Below are positions 11,901 through 26,468 of a stretch of 64,000 nucleotides of DNA, one piece after another. The position numbers and the translations under genes were made by a program. Source of the stretch: Prunella strophiata (Eukaryota; Chordata; Aves; Passeriformes; Prunellidae); the NCBI GenBank assembly GCA_036583965.1, contig JAZBQD010000014.1, forward strand, positions 52,519,626-52,583,625. Direction: 5' to 3'. Positions within the stretch are counted from its first letter, which is position 1. Each line of letters begins with the position of its first letter. The notes under the pieces are model-generated. The model saw only the letters and a program-made list of their open reading frames with translations, ran no database searches and was not told where the DNA came from.

Positions 11901-14900
11901 AGTCTGTTACACCCTACTTGAACCTCCCCCTTCTGCACCCTGCTGTGTTGGACACATTTCTCAGCCTGCTGAGTCTGAACTGTATTTACATGCACTCTCT
12001 AAAGTTGGCCTGTTTGGTAACCTTTTGAAAATAAACAGAGCCATCACTATAAACAAAACTATACAGGGAATTCAGAAATTCAAACTGGAATTCACAAATT
12101 CACAAACTGTTGTAACACGGGAGGATTTTTAGCCAGCTGTATAAAGACTTAAAATGGCTCTGAGCTTGAAATTCTGCTGTCCTGGACTTACCAGCACTAA
12201 TGAGTTTTTGTGGCCAGTACTTTACCATTCCAGGTTCTTCCAGCCTTATCAGTAACACAACCATTTTCAGCCATAGTATGCCCTTGCTGATATGTACCTA
12301 TATGGCCTAAAAAAAACCAAAGCTCTGAATCTGATAGGGAAATCCCTCTTTTACATGCTTCTTAGGGTTCCAAAACCTCTATTTATCCTGATAATTGTTC
12401 TAGTCAGGGTTCCCATATGCACATAAGCATGTGGTGTAACAGTTCTCTGAGGAGCTCCTTTCTAAAGAATTTGATCTTGAGCAAAGATTGCTTAAGACTT
12501 TTCCCAAGTCCTGTTGTTTTCTCTTAGAAAAAGCTTACAGGGGAAATTGTTTAGGTTTTGTTTTTTCCTTTTTATCTCTGTCTAGAGATACCGTTCAGAG
12601 CAGTAAGACAGTCAACTTCAGAGGTTTAAAGGAGGATGTCTACCTGCCATTTTTCTACCAACCATTGACTTGAGCCCTGTGTTATTCTGCCTTACACTCA
12701 GAGGAGTTGAAATTTGGCACATCCAGTCACTAGAGTTGATGCAATGGAAACATAGGCACTGTTGCCCTTGTGACTTGCTTTCATCCCTCATTCCAAGCTC
12801 AATACAGTCAAACTCTGCGCCTGAAGCATTCCAGGTTCTCCATCACACACAGCTTCTCTCTTAGTTGTCTGTTTTGCCAGATCTGCCTGGAGCACAGTAA
12901 TCCCTGGAGAATGAATGATAGCAGCACACAAGCTATAATGATCAGTGATTTTTTTTTTTTCTCAGACTCTGCATACCTACTCTGTGGTTTTTTATTTTGA
13001 GAAACCTTCCTTCAGTTGATGAATGATGAGTTTGAAAGCTGGAATTGTAAACTAGAGTTGGTCTTTTAGCCTCCCTCTATTGTTAGCCTTAGTCTTGATG
13101 GGGCCCAAAAGTGATGGTGGAATTCTTGGTGTTTGACAGTTCCTGCAGAACAGAAGGAAAAGAGACTTTCCAGACCCACAGTTACAAGGAAGTTTTCAAA
13201 GGTTTTGTTTTCTTTAAATGGTGTCCCCTTTTGCCTCAGTATCAAGGAACATTTCTCCATCCATTAGAGAATAAAGTGGTTTCCCCTGTGCAGGCTTGTA
13301 ATAACCATCTATGCTGTGAAAGATCACTGCTGTTGTACCAGACAGTCGGGGCTGACTTCTGTCTTGCTGGTGCATACTGCTTGCTGCTGCATGTCATTAC
13401 CAAAGAGGGCAAATCCTACTGTCATTCATAGCCAGGCCATCAAAAGCTATTTCATTTACCCATGCATTCCTGTTTCTCTGCTGCTTCTCAGATAATTGCC
13501 ATCTGAACCAGAAGAGAGTTTGAGTGCTTTCCTTCTTTTTTTAAGCTTTTAAAGAACCTATGTGTCTTAACAGATTGGACGCTTCAGAAAGAAACTATTT
13601 CTTCAGTGGGACAGAGGACAATAGATCTCATACAGATGTATATGGCCCATCTTAAAAGGAAATAAAAATCCCACCATGAACCCCACACTGTGTTTTTGAA
13701 ATCCTTTATTCACTGCTCTAATTCCGAACAATGTTTTTGGCTTACTTAATTGTCCTCAAAATTGAATGTTGAACAAAACTCACTTTTTTCTTTTAATCTA
13801 CTGTAATAAGAAAGGAGTGAAATGAAAAAATGTATTCCTTTGATACCCTTAATCTTTTCTCTCCTGTGGCTATGCTCCTATTCAGTAAGAGATCATACTT
13901 GCTAGTTGCAGAGCCTGCATGCCAATCCATGGGATTTAAAACAAACCCAAATCCATGTTTCCTGCAGCTACATCTAGGTCCATGGCAATGCTCACAATTG
14001 TAAAATTGCCTTCAGGATGTTATTTGGAATACCATTATCATGGGTCTGGCTGCTTTCCTCATCTTCCTTCATGTGATCCTTCTTCGTGTGGGTTTTCACC
14101 TTGTGTTTCAGTGGCACTTCCTGAACCACAATGCTACATTCCTCTGAAAGCCCAAGGAAGGAAACAATCACTGCCTGGATTAATCATGCACTTTTCATCC
14201 CCAAAGCTCCCCATGGGCATTCAGACCCTCCCAGGCTCCACTCACTGGAAAATTATAGAAGGGGATTTTTTTGTGCTAGAGCAGACAACCTTACTGAAAC
14301 ATAAAACATCTCCATCTGTCTAAGGTAAAAGACTTTTGTTTTGTAAATAATGTACCCTATGCATACATTACTATTCACATCTGATATATGAATGGTCCTT
14401 CTTAGTTGGTCTAAACTCCACCTAAACACTGCAGCACTCTACCCTGGACTGGTGGCTGCACTATGCTAGTCCTAAACTAGAAAGTGACATAGATATTAAC
14501 ATCATTTCGCCTTTAGACAAGGCTAGATTTTCACAGCTCACTTGCTTGGTGTGGGTGTTTAGCCCCATTATTTCTTTTATTGGACTAAAGTTTGTCTTGG
14601 GAGGCTGCTATACAGTTATGGTATCCAAAAGTTCCATAATGAGGCCTTAATGTCCAGCAAAGGGAACAGAAGGACTGCCATAATTTTCAGCAGCAGCAGG
14701 TACTTCTGCTCAGCTACCAATGCATATTCCACCCTTTATTTTAACATGGCCTTATTTTGTTTCCTTGTGCACTTGAAGCAGTGGCAATCCTCTATTTGTA
14801 TTCTGGCACATTACTGCTGGAGATGAGATCATCCATCTAGGTTTTGTGCTATTTTGGAGCTACAGGTTTGGTATTTAATAGGGTCATGCCCTGGTATGCT

Positions 14901-17900
14901 TACTCCTCTTAGAATAATATTCAGTAGAAAGCTGTGTCAAGTTATGGGTTTGCTGGCTGTGTGTGAAGATCCATATGCTGATTGCTTTGACCTGCCTGTC
15001 TATAGTAACTGCCCAAGTACTATTAGAGCTTTTGATTTAAGTTACAGTTGTGATTTTATCTTTCTTTTCAGTGAAAGGAAGATTAGAAATGTTTTGTTTG
15101 GCATTTAACTGGAAAAAGTTAATAGTTTAGCTGCATCTCTTTAAGAAAATAGGGAGAAAGGGGAGGTGACATCCTTTCCCTGTGAGGTGGTTTTGGATTA
15201 TTCATTTCTAAAGTTAACGAAGACAGTGATGACAAAGAACACTTGAGCACTGCTGTCACTGACAACGTAAGTTTCTTTGTGGTTAATCATTCATGTCAAC
15301 TAGCAGGGCAAGTTTTTAATACAGAACTTGAATTTAATTTCAATCTGTGCTGTCCATCATTGTCTCTCTTTAGCAGATTTTTGAGATGACAGCACATACA
15401 ATGTATCTAAGATTAGATTCTGGCTTTAAATATTTAGAGTCTGAATCATATCTATTTGTACTTCATTCCAAGGTTGAAGTAATGTGGCAGGACACACATT
15501 CTGCAGTAGTTAAAACAAATCAAAGGAGCACTGAATCATTAATTTTAGACTTTTAATCATTTCCTCTTTGTGGGCCTGCACCCATGTGCTGCTTGGGGTA
15601 AGCTGGGGATTGCCAGCTGGGCTGGAGGCTCTGCCCTGCACACAGGGCCCTTATGCTGGTCTGCCAGCCAAGGCTATTTCCCCACCTGCCGGGATAGCTA
15701 AGGGCTAATGGCTCCTGTGGTTTTCTAGGAACTGATTGAGCCTAACAAATTACAGGCTGGGCTTTGGTTAGCTCCTGTTTAAGTCAAACAGGTGATTTAA
15801 GAGTTTCATCAGAAGATTTGCTCCACAAGTGATGACCCAATTGGCATGTCTGCAGCCAAAACATTTCTGTTAACTATCTGCTGGGAAAGGATGCTAATTT
15901 TAGCCTCCTGCCAGCAAGTGGCAAACCCAAAGACAAGTAAGTTCACTGTGAAGCCTGAGTCATAAGGGCAGGGAGTGGATCAGGTCTCTGAGCCTTGCCA
16001 AGCTTTGTGTTGACTTGACAGGCATGAGCCCTCAAGACCAGGAGCTGCTCTGAGCACTGGCTGTTGCAAGAGTAACCTGCAGGACACTCTCCTCAGTTGG
16101 GATCACTGTGAATGCACCATTTTGTGCCTTGCTGCCATGCAAGGAAGCCTTAAGGCAGACTGACTCTCAGGTGGGACAGTCATAGATGCCTCCAAGATCT
16201 CCATCTTTTTTTTTTGATTACCAAGGATCTGAGGTTGATATGAACTGCACCACGGCCTGGTGCATGCAGCATTGTTCCACTGAGTTTGCTGCAGCACTGA
16301 CACAGTGAAACTGCATCTGCATGGCTGGTCATGCACATGGCACAATAGGGAGACCTTGGTCAAGCATGGTCCTGCTCTCTGTGTCCAGTGCTGAGCAGTA
16401 CAGCTGGCACCAAGAGCCACTGCCATGCCCAGACACCCCTCACAGTGCTCTCAGCTCCCAGGTATGGGTCTAGAGATATAAGTGGCCTACAGGGCTAGTT
16501 GTTAGGAGCACCCAGATGAAACAGCTTGTTGAAATACTAATTTGGAGTACAGAAAGTCAAAACAATGCAGAACAATGCTAAGAGGAATAAAGAAACCTCA
16601 AAGGTCAGAATCAGCTCTGAATTCCAGAGGTATAAACAGAACCTAATCTAAAAATCCTGTTAGAAACAACCCAGTTCACACCCACTCTTGGCAGTTACCA
16701 ACAGCTCTGAAACACACGTTTGTATGTCAATAACCATATTAGAAAGTCTGTGGTGCCTAAGTAAATCATCTGTGAAGTACCTGCATTTTTAAAGCTCTTA
16801 CCATTGTGGTGCTCCTGCAGAAATGAACAGGAACAGGTTAAAATTTTAAGGAAATATGCTTCCTGCCCCCTTTCTCTTTTTTTCCTAAAGCTATGAGACT
16901 GTTTTAGCCTCACTGATGAATGGCTGCACCACAGAGGTGTATCATATTCACAGTCACACCACTATGCTCCACAAGAGCTGAATGTCATAGCAGTTTTTTC
17001 CAAACTTCCCAGTGACTCTCCTCTGTTTAAAAGTTTCTCCACAGAGGCTGATGTAGACACTGTTATTCCAGCAATGTATAGCTGGGCTTTATTATGGGCT
17101 ATCTGCAGGGGAAAAAAGAAAAGACCAAACCCAGACATCTGCATTCCGTGATAACAAACCCAGATAGTTTAATTTTTTGTGCCACTTCACCATGACTGTT
17201 TTTGCTGGTTTTTTTTTTTTTTGTTTGTTTGTTTTTTTGTTGTTGTTGTTTTTTTGTTGTTGTTGTTGTTTTTGTTTTTGGTTTTGGTTTTTTTTTTTTT
17301 TTTTTTTTTTTGGTTTGTTTTTACTACAGGAAATTCCTTTGCTAAGAACATTCTAGCCTTGCAATCCAGAGTATTTTATTTCTCCAAATGGAGTTGAATT
17401 CTGTTCTCATTAGAACTACTGGGTATTTTGCTTGGATCTAAGATTCAAGAATGTGGCACAAACACAGCTATCATATCACACAACAGAGCTATCAGCCATA
17501 TCACCCATGCCTGTAATAGGAAAATAAATACACCCAAATTACTAAGCAATAAAGAAGCTGGTGAATGGATGGGATCAGGTCCATCTGCATTCCCTTTTCA
17601 ATGTGGTCTTATGTGTTAGCATAGCAGGAGCTTTGATCTGGTTATTACTATGCTGCAGATGTTGCCCCTGCTCACCCCAGATCTAATGAAGCATATCAGG
17701 GGTCCCTAGTCATTTAAATGGACTCTGAATCTCTCCTGCAATATCTAGGAGATTTACTCCAAAATCAATTGTATTTGCTCTAAAATCAATACAGCTAGTG
17801 CTTTAACATGATCAGCACAAGAAAGGAAACTGGAGGTTGATGCAGGTGGCTGAGGCAGGGAGAGAAGGGAATCCAGCAGACCATTTATCAGGTTGATACC

Positions 17901-20900
17901 ATGGCCTGAGTGCCTGCTCTGCACACAGAAGGTTGGCAGTCCCTGAGCTGGCTATTAGACATCAGGATTATCATATGGAATAACTCCTGTCTTCATCCAA
18001 AATCCTTGAAATATTTCACAAATGCCAATGAAGATCTGTGAGGTTGTACTCCGTTCCTGTTGATGCAACAAAAAACCAAAAAAATTAAAAATTAAGGCAA
18101 AACCAACTTGCCTTAAGTTAGAGCACAAGTCAGTTGCATGGCTGAGAATAACAATTGAGATTCCAGATCCTTGGATCCTAAATCTAACCTTGCTGGCAGT
18201 GCTACGTACAGAAAAACTAAAATTTATCCAGCTAAATTGCTATTTCCATGCTACAATTTTCCATGGCTTTGTAGAGAAAAAAAAGTCAGACATAAAGTGG
18301 AGATAGAAAAAAACAGCCTGGCGAGGGTGATATGTGTTCAAAATCTATCATCCAAAGAAAAACTCCTGTCTGTGCTTAATTATATACAGCTTTTTGTTGA
18401 AAATACGTTTGCCCAAGTTGCAGTCTGCAAACTCTGGAGATTTAGCATCTATGAGAAGGGTATGTGAGGCCTGGCTTTTAGAGTTTCTCAGCACGAACGC
18501 TGACCCATCCTGCAAATGTGGGTACAATGTAACTCTGCCAGTCTGTAACAAGCTAAAGGATGTAACTTTGTCACCATCTATACTTGCCTAAAATGTTGTG
18601 GACATACACCTGTAGGTGAAGTGTGTATTCCCAGAGGACAGCCAGCTGGACATGACCACCTGTGGCACAGAGCTTGCTGCTGCCCAGGGACGAATGCAGC
18701 TCTGCTCTGGCCACAAGCACTGCCCCACTGCAGCCCCAGGGCTCTGGCTGTGCTCCTCACTAAGCTGCTGTTTCACCTGGGCACCCCTGCCCAAACTGCA
18801 GAAGTCACACCTCTCATTCTACCTCACCAAGCACACAATGATGCATAAACAGATCCTTGATCCTCACAAGCAGGGGTCCTGTGCATGGCCCAGCTTTGAG
18901 CAAAGCCCTGCAGGACACACGGTGCCACCTCAGGAGGAGAGCAAAGAACTGCACTGTGCCCCTCTCCCAGACCATTTACAGGGCTCAGGCTCTCTGGGCT
19001 GTGTCAGCTCCAGCTTGCATAGCCCTGGCAAAACTCATCACCACACACCACAGTGCAGGCTGAGCACTGCCACGCTCCAGGACACTGTAGCAGGGAAACC
19101 TGGGCTCCCTCTCCCGGGATAGTCCCTGTCTCACAGGGCAGCTGAGTGCACCAATAGAGATACTCAGGGAGCAAGGCAAGCCTCACCTCAGCTCCCAGCA
19201 CCAAACTGGTGTTTGAGACCATCAAAGTGGTTTTCTCAAGCTGAGTTAAATATTGCCATGGTTGGTGCAAAACTGATTATGATTGGATAAATGTTTTCAT
19301 GCAGACATGATGACAGGAATGAATGAAGCTGACTGGTCCTTCTGGATTTGGTTTGGGGGATTTTTTTGGAGGAGAAAGCATTTGGTTGAGCTGAAGGAAA
19401 CAGAAGATATTATAAAAATACAACATAAGTCATACAAAGAATTATATGGTATTTAATTTTTTTTCTTTTTCAAATTATGTAAAATGTCATTTAACAGGAG
19501 CAAGGAAATTTGATTTTACAGATACATAAATATACATGTAACTATATATGTGAGGAGGGAGTGTTGTATAACTACATTCAACTATACTGCATGCCTTTAA
19601 TAAAACTTTCCTGTGGAAAACTCTTAGGGATTTTTAATCCAGCAGCTAACCATAAAGTTTTCTCCTTAACAGTAAATTATGACAATTGCCCAAGGCTTTA
19701 ACATCCCTGCGTTTTGCTCTCTGCTTTGAATTAGATTGTGATGATCAATATTAATAGTCCCTGCTCAGATATGGTCACTGCAAAACCAAGATGAAACTGT
19801 CTTTGCCTCTGAATTTTACTGCAAATGTGAACATTTATCAACACTTACTCAAGACATAAATGAGAAAGAGAACAGCTATATCATGAAAGAAAGAGCTTAG
19901 TTAAAATTTAACATCCCTGCCATGCATCTTGAATATTTTCCAGAAGCAAATGTAGATAGTGGTAATGCAGGAAAGACAGCAAAATCTATGAACATTTGTG
20001 ATCAACATAAACCTTGTCCACTCCTAACTGTTCTAGGGAGTAACAAGGCATAAAATTTTTTTTGTGTGATCACAGCTTTTTCACACTAGCTCTCAGACAT
20101 ACTCACAGCAGCTTTTTGTCTCCAGCTGTCATTGTTTAGAACATAAAAATTGCCTAAGCATCTATTTAAAACAACAATATAACCCAAAGGAGCCAAAACA
20201 CCCGCCCCCTCCAGTGCCATCAGCTGTACTGTATCAGAATGCCTTTCCTTCAGCAGGGTGGTTTTGCTGCACACACAGCATGAAGAGACAGCTGCACCAT
20301 GCTTGGGCTGGCCCAGGACATGTCACCCTCTGCACACCAGGGCTTTGGCCTGACTGGCCTGACACACTTCTGGCCTGACTTTGATGTCAACCTAAAGTTC
20401 ACCTCTGCTGCTTGACAAGAATTATCTCAAAACCTTTTGCTTGGGCTCTTTGATGGGACTCATAAAGGCATCTGCAAGGCAGAAAAGGTGTTTGCCCAAA
20501 AGAGCTGGCAAGGCCGGGGGAAATCTTTCAATAAAAGCTTTTCATTGGTTAAAAGCAGTAGTTCAGCTGTTTGAATATCAAGTGGTCTTGGAAAGAAGTG
20601 AGTCATTTTTCAAAGAGTACACTGAGCCTCTGGGAGCAGGAGGAAAAAGGAAATATGAATTTTTAAAGCAGATTTTGTATGACTCAAGTCGAACACATTC
20701 ATCATTGAAATCAGTACATGGAGGTTGCTGCACTAATGACCCCTCAGACCTGGGACATGTCATGTTCCTCATCTTCTCTCCTCAGGGATAAATCCCTAGA
20801 AGACTAATGCACAAATGTGTGCCCACAGCTCCTCACTGTCACCAGGTAAAAAGAGAGCTTAAAACCGGGAGACAACATGTCTCATGTTCACCATAGGTTT

Positions 20901-21780
20901 TTCTGAACTGTGTATTTCATCATTAGTGTCCTAGGAGGTAGAAACACACTTATGGTGGCCAGTTTAACCAACTACTCCAGGAGCAAGAAATGAAAAAGAG
21001 AAAACTACAAAACAGAGGGTTTGGCAGTATTTGCTCTCTAGGCCCTAAACCTTGAAATATCCTCTATTTTTTCTAGGTGCTCAATAAAACCACAAGGGCT
21101 GGCTTCTCAGTTCTAGAAACTGGAGCTTTAGGAAAACATCCTGAGTCTTGGGATGCAGTCCGATGTGACAAGCTTGATCTCCAGCTCAGAGGAGCAGAAT
21201 GGTTTCTTTTGTTGCTCTCCCCTTTGCAATTTCATGTTCCCTTCTTAGCCAAGAGAAAAAGAAAAGCTTTTGCCATGTACTGCCACACTACAGAATGCCC
21301 AGAAACAAAGAAAACTACAGGCATTCTTGCATCCATTTCTTCTCAATGCTTTAATGAGTAATTAAGCAATAATGACAGAAAAGAGATTGCAAGTTCTAAC
21401 ACTGTCTTATACCCTAAAACCACCAGGTTCTGTTTCAGGAATTTTCTTCCAAAGTTAATCACTTCATCAGCTCCATTTGTAGATTTCCATTATTTCTAGT
21501 AAAACCTTGGACCATTTAACTGAACTTCTGGAGGTGAGTTGTTGTCCCATTTTTTATTTTGACTTCTCCCTTGTTGCCTCAACAACAGCTTCTCTCCTTT
21601 AACACCCCTCATCTTTTCATCTTCACCCACCCAATCACACTACACAGCCCACCTACACTCACATGAAGTCTATTTACCTCCTGCAGCCTTGTTAGCTTAT
21701 ACCTTTAGGACCTACTAGCCTATCATTTCATTAAATCATGTAAAAATTCATATTGGAAAGGACTTCAGGAAGGCATTAAC
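8947..21780. other. Intergenic, no gene recognised
   Basis: About 12.8 kb without a supportable gene. Open frames are short (at most about 190 codons), show no family I recognise, and mostly overlap frames on the other strand. Locally GC-richer, CpG-poor parts lie near 15.55-16.45 and 18.6-19.2 kb and could be old degraded repeats. A T/G low-complexity tract lies at 17209-17322. A distal PLXNB2 3' UTR could occupy the first kilobase. Confidence 0.6.
17209..17322 (+). repeat. T-rich / (GTT)n low-complexity tract
   Basis: About 114 bases of T runs with interspersed G, including GTT and GTTT repeats and a final uninterrupted T run of more than 20. The hydrophobic open frame across it is a composition artefact. 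Confidence 0.9.
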
Positions 21781-21789
21781 TCTCTCTGT

Positions 21790-22100
21790 GTAGAAGCTGT
21801 TGGACCTTACCTCAAGTACTGTGCCTGGTCTTTTTGTCCCAATCAGTACAAGAAAAATATGCATCAACCAGAACACACAGGGCCATGGTGCCAGCTGCAT
21901 GCTGGAGCCCTTACCCTGAGAGGGGAGTCTGAGGGACATGGGCTTGCCCAGCCTTCAGACAGTCCCCACTACCCAACAAGAAGTCATTCGAAGCACGGAG
22001 CCAGGCTCTTCATGGTGTGGCATGACAGAAAGGCAACAGGCATTAGGCATAGGCCAACACCCATTCCATGAACTCCCAGATGAGCCTGTGGCCAGAAGAA
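21790..22100 (+). mobile_element. CR1 LINE fragment (degraded)
   Basis: CTCAAGTACTGTGCCTGGTC, CAGTACAAGAAA, GAGGGACATGGGCTTGCCCA and the later GCCAGGCTCTTCATGG with ACAGAAAGGCAACAGGCA follow, in order, the 3' part of avian CR1 (end of ORF2 into the 3' region) as I know it. There are small deletions and many substitutions, and no intact reading frame remains. Boundaries are approximate. Confidence 0.7.
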
Positions 22101-24169
22101 CAATACCATTTTGTTTGGAGGGCACTCCCTGGACTGCACTGTTTAGAAAATAAAAAGAACTCTCTTTAAGACTACAGATCTATACATATTAATGTCAAAA
22201 TATCTAACATGCTACATCAGTCACCCAAACCCTTCCTCCCAGTCAGTAAGAGCATCAAAGACTTAATTTTCCCTATTATTAGGTATATTGTTTACAACAA
22301 CACAGAAGATCACAGAGAGAGTTAAAAGGATATTTGCCATCTGTCATTAGCAATGTCAACACTGTCTCGTGGGTAAAAGGCTCTTTGAGTAAAATGCTCC
22401 ATCTGGAAGGTCTGAAAGTCTGAGGTTTTGCTCCCTAAAGTTTTTGGTGTCTGACTCCTTTGGGATAGGAGGGGCAGAGGGCTGTATCCATACAACAGCT
22501 TCTCGTATTTGGAGGCAGGCTATGCTTTGCAAATCTTGTTTTCCTCTGTTTTGCAAATGGGCAGTTACAAGTCATTCACTCAATGTTGTTTATAATTTTC
22601 TGTTCTTTCAGAGTAATTTTCAAAACACTTTGATTTTCTTTTCAGCTGTGAAAGAATAATCCAAAACCAAACATGTTATTCTTTGAAATTAACTCGCTAA
22701 AGCTGGTTTCCCTATAAATTTGACTGAAGTGGATGATTAAGAAGTCTTCTCTACAAATAATGCTTCATGCAATACAGCTGTAATGAGACTACAGTCTGAT
22801 TATTTAAAGGGATGAACACTTTTATTTACTGCAAAATCACGTCTGGCTTGCCCTATATTTAATACTTAATGAGACTTTGAAATCACAGTAGTGGTTTCAC
22901 ACATTGTTAGGGAGGTCAACTCCAAAAGCTGATTACTTCAGTCCTCAGAGTTGACTCTGGTCTTCATGTTCCCCTAGGGCACCAATTAAATTTAAAATAT
23001 GAGCTTTACCAAGAACCTGAACTTGGGAGTTGCTTTCCACATACTGCCTGTTTTCATGCCCTGCACAGAAAAGATGCAAGGTTATTTGGCCCTAGTGGAT
23101 TTTGGATGTCCTTTAAAGAGCTCCTAAATCTCTCTAGCAGAAATTTGAAGACATGTAACATATGCTGGGTCTTCTTCAACAAACTGATAATGTTTTAAGT
23201 TATACTGCATCTCTTTTTGACATGTTTCTCCGAGGTCTGGTAAAAGAGTTCTTCAACTGTGTATTATTCTGAATTGTTACAAAGGACCTCTAGGGTGAGC
23301 ACCTGTGTGATCTAGGATCTGAAGGCAGGTTACTCATTCGAGTACAGCCAGATATCTCTACAGAGGTGAATTATTAGGGGACATTGGTTTGAATCTGCAC
23401 TATGCCCAAGCCACCCTGTCCACCTTCTCAGCACTGCTGGGCTTGCTGTGGCCATAGACTGTGAAATGAAGTGTAGCCTAAGATACATGTGCTACTGCAC
23501 AAGCTGGATATGCCCAGAGGCACTTTGATTGTCTGCCTCCAGACTCAGGTGCCTTCAAGGTTGGCAGGCAATTGTGGTTTAAATGCTTTGCATTAGAGAA
23601 CAGTCAAAGAGAAAGAAAATTACCTGGCAGTACAAGAGGATTGAGAATGAGATTTTTGCTGTATTTTCAAGTAATGGCAGCAGTGAACCATAATGATACC
23701 CATGAGGGAGCTGTGTGATGATCCTTATTGATTCCAATAGATGGTTCTTAGAGTGGTGGTCTCTGCTGCTCTTTTTCAGAGAGGGATGCAACAGAACTGG
23801 AGAGGAGAAGGAAAGCCCTTCCTATAGCAGATCATTTTAAGCCTTGCTGATTGATCAGAGGAGGAGTGTGAAGCCTTTGGACAGACTTCAAGGAAAAGGT
23901 TTTCCTTGACTGTCATGTTACAGAACCAGAGGCCCATCAGAAAAATCACACTCAGAAAGAAACATCATCACATTTCCATGTTTTTTTACTTTGTTTTGCA
24001 CAGATGTCTACTACTTCTACCAAATTCTCCAGCTTAGTGCATGTGAGACAGAAAATATGATCTGGATCTGAGAGAGCTATATTCTACTGTACTTAGCTGA
24101 GGGGGTAACTGGAGTAATTTAGAGGCCAAGAAGTCCTACATGACACAGGTCTGCTGTGAATGAAAATAG
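22101..24169. other. Intergenic, no gene recognised
   Basis: About 2 kb of AT-rich sequence between two CR1 fragments. No coding frame, structural RNA or clear repeat is recognised. Confidence 0.6.
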
Positions 24170-24410
24170 AACTTGATAGATTTCTAAGTGAAACTGATTT
24201 TTCATAGTAAGTGGAACAGTGTGTACACTGGAACAGGCTGCCTAGAGAGGCTGTGAATGCCCCATCGTGAGTGTTCAAGGCCAGGCTGGATGGTACCCAA
24301 AGCAACCTGATCTAGGAAAAAACATCACTGCCCTCAGCAGGGGAGGTTGGACTGGACAATCTTCAAAGGTCCCTTACAACCCAAACCATTACATGAGTCC
24401 TGTGATTTAT
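24170..24410 (+). mobile_element. CR1 LINE 3' end (truncated copy)
   Basis: The segment reads GGAACAGGCTGCCTAGAGAG, GTGAATGCCCCATC, GTGTTCAAGGCCAGGCTGGA, GGTTGGACTGGACAATCTTC and AGGTCCCTTACAACCC in order, the hallmark 3' region of chicken-repeat-1 in birds. Only this end is visible, as expected of a 5'-truncated copy. The terminal short direct repeats are degraded. Confidence 0.92.
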
Positions 24411-26435
24411 GAAAAAGTATTTCCACCTCCCAGGTAACATGCCAGAGAGCTCTCAATAAAAATAATCCATGTTCATTTCCTGAGTATTAACTGGTCCAGA
24501 GTATAAATGTACTGGATGTACCTGTCTGTGTATGGAGGCAAGGGGAAGCGGAAAGGGGAGAAAAACTTAGATGTGAGCTGGGAGGCATCTTGCTTTTTTA
24601 TTCTGTTGGGATCTGGCTTTCCTGAATACAAACTAGAGAGAGTCACATAAAAGCAAGAGATAACAAATGCTGCCTCTGTTTCTGGTGCAACTCTGCTGAA
24701 GAATGATAGATGCATGCATAGCCTTATCAGACACAGATGTATACAATCATCAGGTTGTTTAAAGTTCCTCTTTTACTTGCCTTTTTGGCCAAAGAGTTAG
24801 AATAACATTGGAAAGGATTCAAGCTTAGTCATCTGAACCAGACTTCCATTAAAGATATAAACAACTAGATAAGAAAAGAGAAAAAAAAATACAAAGAAGT
24901 TGAAAAACAGGATATTCAGGAACAACATAGTGGATGTGATCTTGCCAGATTCTGGCTGCCTGAGCAGGTGACACCCCTGGGCTTCTGAGGGCGCAGGGTT
25001 GTCATTGTGGGCTCCACAGCCCTAAAGGTGGGAATGTGGCAACCACCACAGTGAAGCTTGCTCCTTTCAGTCCATCTGCTTTCCTGTCATTGATATTTAC
25101 AGCCCCACAAATGCATATAGGCCCAGCCACCCATGCTTTCATTATTAGACCCAGCATGCAGCACATAAAATTTTGTTCATTAATTCCCAATTGCATACTT
25201 GTATTATTTATCAAACACAGCCTTTGGAGGATAGTAATGAGAAACTTGGGGTTTGTTAATCTGATCTTTTTTTCTTTAACACTTTCTTTACTTGTATGAA
25301 CAGTTTTGGATAATGGCTTGACTGATTTTTTTGTTCTATTTTGGAGTCTTGAAATAAACAGCTCTCATCACTGTGCCCTTACCTTCTATAAATCTTTCCT
25401 GCAGTTAGCAAAAAGAACCAGAATACAGTTTGCTAAAGAAGTATTGCTCTATTTCTCTCTTCTAAACCATCAGTGCCATTTGCAGTCATTCCTGTATCAA
25501 AAGCATCCACTTACCTCCTTCTGTGAACTTATCTCTTCTCTTCCTTCTGAAATCAGTAAATATCATTTTTCATCATTTAACCTTAAAAAGATTTAAAGGA
25601 CAGGAATGTAGGAAATTCTTGTCAGCATGGTTTTAGGGAAATAGCTCTTGTCAAACACTTGAATTACTTCTAAAATTATGTTACAACTTTGATTGTGTTG
25701 TAACTGCACAAATATCTTTGACTTATATAGATCTGTTAAATTAATATAACATTACACTAATCTAAAAATTTGTGCTATATAACATAAATGCAATAAGGTA
25801 GAAATCAAATTCTGGGAAATATCATTGCCAATAGAGGAGCATCAGTAAAAAAGTTTCAGTACTCAGATTTTGTTTTCAAAAGTGATGAAAGAGGAAATTG
25901 CAGTTCCAGGGACAAAGACTGAAAATGCAGCAAGCAGTAATAAAGGACAGAGCAGACAAAACCCTCTGATTGCCTGGTAACCTGAGTAACCCATTCAAAA
26001 AAATTTGTATAGCCAAAGGACATTCTTCCTTTTTAGAAAGATGAAGGGAAGTCTAGGCTTACTGAATAAGGGAAAGGATACAAGAAAAGACTGATGTTAC
26101 GACAGACCAAAACTGTAACAACAATACCCAGCCGGGGGAAGTTTGAACAGGATTAATAAACTAAGTGCTATAGGTACTGGTGAATGAAGACTGAAATACT
26201 CTAGGGTTTGGAGCCTATTTTAAAAAAGAATGTTGACAAACAGAAAAAGATAAAGAAACTAAATTATTTCAGAGCTTGAGTGGAAAAGATAAGAAGCCTG
26301 GTCTGTTTTAGCTGACCAAAATGATGACCAAAGAGTGGCTAGGGAAGCATTTCAAAGGAAGAAACTACTGAGTTTTTAATTCTAGGAGTTAAAAACCTAT
26401 CAAGAATCAGTGGTGAAAGATAGAAAAGGAAGAAA

Positions 26436-26468
26436 GGGGAACAGAATGGGGAAGGGGGGGCGGGGGGG
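26436..26468 (+). other. G-quadruplex-type G tract in a polypurine stretch
   Basis: G4 (26436-26439), G4 (26448-26451), AA, G7 (26454-26460), C, G7 (26462-26468). Loops of 1-2 bases between GGG blocks meet the usual G4 pattern. The wider region, about 26411-26518, is almost purely purine on the + strand. Confidence 0.8.

Noticed and set aside
17179..17397. Hydrophobic open frame rich in phenylalanine and valine
   Set aside because: Pure translation of the T/G low-complexity tract.
18616..19270. Overlapping open frames of up to 168 codons on both strands
   Set aside because: Several frames are open at once in a GC-richer block, none has a recognisable motif, and no splice or promoter context supports them.
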